Shown: piece by piece, positions 58,652-64,000 of the stretch
How positions within the stretch are numbered: position 1 is the stretch's first letter
How the letters are laid out: each line of letters opens with the position of its first letter
DNA from: Crotophaga sulcirostris
Lineage: Eukaryota > Chordata > Aves > Cuculiformes > Crotophagidae
NCBI GenBank assembly: GCA_013397455.1
Contig: VYZB01000223.1
Span: 1,315,274-1,379,273, forward strand
Direction of reading: 5' to 3'
Length of the DNA stretch: 64,000 bases
The notes under the pieces: generated by a model
What the model was told of the DNA's origin: nothing
Seen by the model: the letters and a program-made list of their open reading frames with translations, nothing else
Databases searched by the model: none
Position numbers and translations under genes: made by a program

Positions 58652-61600
58652 GTAAGTGCTTTTCAGTTGCTTCTCCTTAACGTTTGGATTCTCTTCACAA
58701 GTTGTTTGCATTTGTACAACAGTAGCATCATAGAAGCAGCAATAACAGAAAAAATGCCATTTGTTTAAAACCAAATTGTTCCTGATTTGCTCTGTCTGGC
58801 TATCGGTGCTCACTGTGACAGCATTGCAGTCACCAAAGATGAAAACAGCAAATGGACGTGCACCTGAGAATCTGCAGATTCCAGAAACCACCTTACTAAC
58901 CCAAATGAAATGTAGTTTCTGTTCCACTAAGTCCAGCTTTTTGGTTCTACCTCTTTCCTTTGTCTAAGGGGCCTCAGTACTACTAAATAAGAGAGATTGT
59001 GAGAAGGCATGCACAATACAGACCACTATAAAGACATGTTTTCCAAGTAGATCAATTGTACATAGGAGATTGGTGGTCAGGCTCTTGGAGTGAGCAGTTC
59101 CAGAATCAGTGTCAAATAACTCAATTTCAGAGTGTTGCAGAGATGAGTATTAAATGCATATTGGTTATATGAAAGCCTTTTTTTGAGATGGAAGTATCAT
59201 TGTCAGGTATAGAAAACTTGAAATATTTACCTGGAGTAAACAAAGCAAAAATAAAATATTTTGTGTACATCCACAACAAAGCCCTGATTCCTTTTGGGCT
59301 CTCTTTGTCTTTCTGGTTCTACCCACCCTCCTTTTCCAAGTTCTCATTTCTCCAAACTGTTATCTGCTTACCCTCCATTTAAGTGCCTTGCTCAGTTGAT
59401 CTGCTGTGCAGAAATGCTGGGAAAAAAAATGAATATTCATTATGTTTCCTCTAACACTAAGCCACAGTTTTTTTCAAAGCAAGTCGTGAAATCTGATTGG
59501 AAATGTGCTCTCACCTCATGTGTACATGTAGCGTAACTGATGTACATGGCATCAAAGACAGAACTGGCAGCCTTCTTCACTAAATCTACTGCCAGATACT
59601 TCATTAGGTGGTGTAAGTTGGAGGAATGACTTTCCCTTACAGTGTGCAGGACCATTTTTGAACTATGCTTACATTCTCTTTTTCAAAGGCTTTTGTTAAG
59701 ACAGGCAATCTTAGCTCTGTTTGTGCTAATTAAATTTTCATCTTGAACGTACTGCACAATTTGTAGATAAAATACTTCCTTTTGCCTTTTGAACTTTGAA
59801 TTTCCTGGGGCCAACAAAAGCCCAGAGCCACAGAGATTCTGAGAGAAGAGTGTGTACGAAACTTCCCTAAGGACTGCTCTAGCTACCAACTATTTTCAGC
59901 ACATGGGATTTACTAAACTGGGTGATAGTTATTGAAGGTAGATAAAGCACAAAGGTATTTTCTCTTTTTAGTAAGTATCACAGTATCACAGTAGTACAAG
60001 GTTGGAAGGGACCTCTGAGATCATCGAGTCCAACCTGTGACCCAACACTAACACCACCCCATCATCTAAACCATGGCACTGAGTGCCTCATCCAATCTCC
60101 TCTTAAACACCTCCAGGGCTGGCGACTCCACCACCTCCCTGGGCAGCGCATTCCAATGGCCAATCACCCTTTCAGGGAAGAACTTTTTCCTAATATCAAG
60201 CCTAAACTTTGGCTTGGTGGGTTGGTTGGTGGGTTTCTTTTGCAAAAATTCTCCATCCCTAAAAACCATGTAAGCATCTGCAAGACCTTAGGATAAAGGC
60301 GCAGCTAGAGTATGTGCAGGAGGACTTGGACTTACCTAAAAGGAAATGTAATAGGAGAAAAATGTTGGAAAAGGGTGGGATTCATAACCAGGAAGAAATG
60401 ATGTGCTTTAACTAGGAGTGGTGTATATGGAATGGCTATTCTCTTCTGTCATAGTTACCAGTACCACCTTTTCTCTCTCTCTCCCCTGTGGCATTTCTAA
60501 GCTGCCTTTAAAAGAAACTGCTGTTTAAATGACTCCTTTGATGAAGTTCAAAGCAAAGAAATGGATGACACATAGGGTAGGGAATGGGCTATCACTTTAA
60601 TAATTGTATTCCATTACTGTCAGCTTCCTTAGAACACTAAATATTTTTTTTGAAGCTCCTATGGACCTTAGTTTGATAGACTTTGGTGTGTTTCTTACAC
60701 TCATTCCTTTACACAAATCTATCAGCTGTTTATGCTTTTTCCTTTGCCTCCAGGTCTCTGTCACAGTGGGCTGCTTTTGCTGTGGTCAGGATTTTACTCC
60801 AAGCTACAATCCACAGACCTTCCACAAATTTTTCTATTTTAAACCTTTCTCTTGCAGATCTCTCAGCTCTACTTTGATCTTGTTTTAGTCTTCAGCTGCT
60901 GTTACTTTTATTTTATGGGAAATCGAAATACATAATATAGTGATTTTTTTTCCTTGAAAATAACAATAGTAGGAAGACGGGCAGGGAGGAGATAATGTGT
61001 ATCTGTTAATTTCATCCCTTCCTGATGGGTCAGGATACAATGTCAGTTGTTTTAAGTAATTCCTTATTTCTGCCTTACTTGACTTTTATTCAAGGTTTTT
61101 TTCAGGTGATCCCATTTCAGAGTATGTTTCAGTCTCGGGGAAGGGCCGGGGTGTTGTTAATCATGTTTCCTTTACCAACTCCCAAATAAGCTTAATTCAC
61201 CAAGGTTCCTGTTGCTCTTGGGAAAATGGGTAGCTGACTTATTTGTATGCTACAGCACTTTGAAATCTGACAAAGGGACAAGGGGTGATTGAGTTGAATT
61301 GTAACACAGTCCCCAAAACTTTGAATCCTAGGTATCTCAGAAATATTTTCTTCAGCAGACATTTTTGATCATTGTGTTTGTAGTTAAATCCTGGCATATT
61401 GTTGTATAGAGGAAGAAATACAGAAATTTCTTCATGTGATGTGCATTAGTAGTTATTTCCTTTTTATGACAAAAGATCAGGTGCGAGTTCCACTTTTCTT
61501 GGCAGCATCACAGTCAGTTCATAAGTCTTGCAGCTCTAACATACCAACCAAAAATATTTTCATTTAGTGCAGGTTCAGCATCTTGTCCATCTAGACACAC

Positions 61601-64000
61601 ACAACCATTGGGAATGGGCCAGCAACATTTTTGGTCTTTACAGGTGCTTCCACTGGATACAGGTCCTGCTTTAAAATGTTGAGTGAATCGCGTGAGAAGC
61701 TATTGGAGAGAGTTCAACATAGAAACGAAACCATACTTTGTCAGACTTAAGATAGCACCTTCTCCTTTTGCAGCAAGTGATGTCATGGAGCTGACTGTCC
61801 TGGTCTACTATTAAGTATTTAGGATGAATAGATGCGTTTCCAAAAAAACTTTCATTTGAGTGACATTTTTATATGTTGTCTTGAAAGAGATGATGATACA
61901 GTAGTAACTTACTCAGGTCTAAATATGTTTATGTTAGAGCTGAGTTAGAATACCAGAAAAATATCCTTGTATTCTCCTTTTCCTTTTGTGTTTTTGTGAC
62001 ACGTGGAATATTCAGAGAAGGCTGTGGTAGAAGCAGCATTAGGGAAGAGTTTTTGCACTGGTAAGACCACTGGTTTCTGTTACACATAGTGTCTGTGGTT
62101 GCAGGCAGTACCTGGGGACAGCAGGAGGAGCAATGAGGCAGCAGGGAAGAGGGAACTCCAGCTCATATAAAGGCATGCAGGGTGTCCCAAAGAGCAGGTG
62201 GTGGAAGCAAAACCCAGAATCAAGCACAGCCCTGCAGGAGATCCTCTGACAAGAGGGAAAGTTGTGCATAAACCTTCTCATGTTTATTCAGCTTTCCCTA
62301 GTTCTTCCACTTCTCTCATTTTATTTATCCTGTTTAATATTCTTTCAAAACTGTTTTTTTCTTGTGTTTCAAAACCTTTCTGTCATCTCTGAGTTCTCTG
62401 TGGGACAGGAGGCAGGTAGGTGCACCCCAAAGCAATACTTTTCTCCTGATACAGCTGCAGTTCTGTTCAACCAAATGCTGCAGTGGATCTGCTCAAAATG
62501 TTTGTGTTTCTAGGAAAAGTTTGTTTCTGAGCTCAGTGAATTGGAGTAAAGAAGAAGCAATGCTCATTGATATATAGTTCTTAAAGAAAATTATGGCTGT
62601 CTCCTATCTACCTGAATTAGAATAAAGAAAAAGCCCAATCTTCCCTCAATTCTATCAGATTAATACTCTCAATAATAAAATGGTTGCAATAAATTTTTAG
62701 GCAATTTTTTAGCTTTTCAAATTCTGTATTTGTAGACAGTGTGAGGAACAGTTTTAAGAAGGTCGATTTGGATAAATATGAATGACAATGACTGTAGAGA
62801 GTTTAACCACCTCAGATAAGTGAGGTGGGCCTTTTTGTTCTTTCTAATTGCTCCAGAATAAGGTGGGATATTTCTTTATTTTTTTGTTTTTTTTTTTCCT
62901 TTTCCCTATGGTTTTACTTCTATTTGTATGGGGTGGAACAGCAACAAATTCTGTGGTGTGCTTTGCAGTGGAATCAGTCAAAAATATTCATTAGGTTATT
63001 TTCTGTCAGTCATCATGAGAAGAAAAGATAAGAAGACAGGGCAGTAGTATCTCCTTTCAAATTTATGCTTTACAGAGGAAATGGTATGCATAATGGAAAA
63101 AAAACCAACCCAAACAACTCACAATTCTGAGGCACATCTAGGATTGCGTAAGTGCCCAGATAAAATTATTTTTTAAATCTGTCTTACAGGTTTACTCAAC
63201 CATGTATTTTTTTGTTATTAAGAAATTATTTTTAACTACTATATTAGCAAATTACAAATAAAAAATAAAGTACTTTTCAAATTTGCTTTATTTGTTATTG
63301 TTCAGATCTGCATATATCCCTGACCCATATTTACAGAGTATGAGTCTGTCATACACCTGTTTTAAATGGAGGAAAAGAATCCCAGCCCAAACTGGTTGGA
63401 TCATGTGTAGGAGTTTGCTCTGTTCTAGAAATGCTATTGCTATGCCAGGCGCTCTGCAATTCTCTTTATGTGAGTGGAGTTTGATCCTGTCTGTCCTAAT
63501 AACTTTATTGGTTAGCTTTGGGAACTGATTAAGATTTTGTTTAGCTTTGAAATTCGTTTTCCAATAATATCAGCAGTTACAACAGTAAGATTTTGCAATG
63601 CATTACCTACCAGTCTCATTGCAAGAATTGGGAAGTAGATGACAGTGACTGAGTCAGATCAGGACACCAGAAAAGGCTCTAGAGAACATCCTTCAGTTCT
63701 TAGGCAAGTCAGATACATGGGTTTGCTGTTTTCTTTCCTGTCCCTCTCTAACAAGTTGTTTATTGAACTCCATAAGAGGAGGTAATAAATAGGGCAGGCA
63801 ATTTGATTTGGGTAAGTATAATACCACCCTATCGCCTAGGCAGCTGTCAGATACAAAGCCAACAACATCACTGGCAAGCTGATGTGCATGCTCTTCCCCA
63901 GGCTGTGTAGTTGGAAGAGTCCTGGATGCCTTGTGCTAGGCTGCACCCTTAAAGGCATGCTTCTGTGAAAAGCCTCGAGGAAAAAGACGTCACCTTTGAA
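58652..64000 (+). other. Intron inside the PX domain, runs off the window
   Basis: At least 5.3 kb, phase 0. It contains a minus-strand CR1 end at 59974-60212. I searched for the next PX exon (strand 3 and the arginine motif) and did not see it. Several 60-90 codon frames near 60604-60888 and 62198-62577 have no recognisable content. Confidence 0.8.
59974..60212 (-). mobile_element. CR1 LINE 3' end, minus strand
   Basis: Begins with the tandem tail repeat AGTATCACAGTATCACAG, typical of the short direct repeats at CR1 3' ends. Then comes the reverse complement of the CR1 terminus (AAGGTTGGAAGGGACCTCTG, then AGATCATCGAGTCCAACC). Read on the minus strand it encodes the last residues of ORF2: [35 protein letters not shown], then DEALSAMV. 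About 240 bp, 5'-truncated, and better preserved than the other two copies. It may belong to a different CR1 subfamily. Confidence 0.93.

Noticed and set aside
58568..58927. 119-codon minus-strand frame over the PX exon
   Set aside because: Shadow of the PX exon and adjoining intron. The sense strand carries the recognisable KIF16B protein.
60604..60888. 94-codon plus-strand frame considered as the next PX exon
   Set aside because: It lacks the PX strand 3 and the basic RRYSRF-type motif, and has no acceptor/donor pair in phase 0.
1..64000. tRNA, rRNA, microRNA or CRISPR structures
   Set aside because: No tRNA A/B-box with cloverleaf, no rRNA-like stretch, no long hairpin precursor and no regularly spaced repeats were found by eye.

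Overview
This window is an AT-rich, intron-dominated piece of a vertebrate nuclear genome, most likely avian. The evidence is U2-type GT-AG split exons, three degenerate CR1 LINE copies (the dominant interspersed repeat of birds, also found in turtles and crocodilians), and no bacterial-style gene packing. It contains most of one gene on the + strand, KIF16B (kinesin family member 16B, also called SNX23). This is the plus-end-directed kinesin-3 motor that carries early endosomes. The identification rests on recognisable motor, FHA, coiled-coil and PX segments in the right order, with every exon junction in frame.

Layout. The window opens in an intron inside the motor domain. Exon 106-281 ends the motor and carries the neck linker. 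Exons 2161-2226 and 4825-4884 continue the neck. A 25.5 kb intron follows, then the FHA region (30404-30523, 31085-31136, 32283-32420, 37150-37232). Next come a Ser-rich linker exon (37432-37520) and a small coil exon (44288-44341). A very large coiled-coil exon (45516-46862) is followed by three short stalk/linker exons (49872-50030, 50866-50971, 51499-51549). Exon 58529-58651 begins the C-terminal PX (phosphoinositide-binding) domain. The rest of the PX domain lies beyond the right edge, and the first motor exons lie beyond the left edge.

The most notable element lies between exon 51499-51549 and the PX exon. It is a long exon starting at 52567 that is in frame with the upstream phase-0 donor. 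It stays open for 726 codons to a TGA at 54745-54747, then has about 2.1 kb of 3'UTR ending at an AATAAA at 56876. It therefore looks like an alternative last exon. The gene would make either a PX-tailed motor or a PX-less motor with a long, quite different tail. The second half of that tail looks like one or two beta-rich, PH-like modules (inference). The two candidate acceptors differ visibly in strength, so terminal-exon choice may be regulated.

The remaining sequence is intron: three CR1 fragments (about 18766-19530 minus, 34125-34831 plus, 59974-60212 minus), homopolymer tracts, two assembly gaps (3634-3638 and 17546-17600), a G-rich tract, a short perfect hairpin, a CpG-dense patch and one exon-like cryptic segment. 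I see no convincing second gene, no RNA gene and no CRISPR array.
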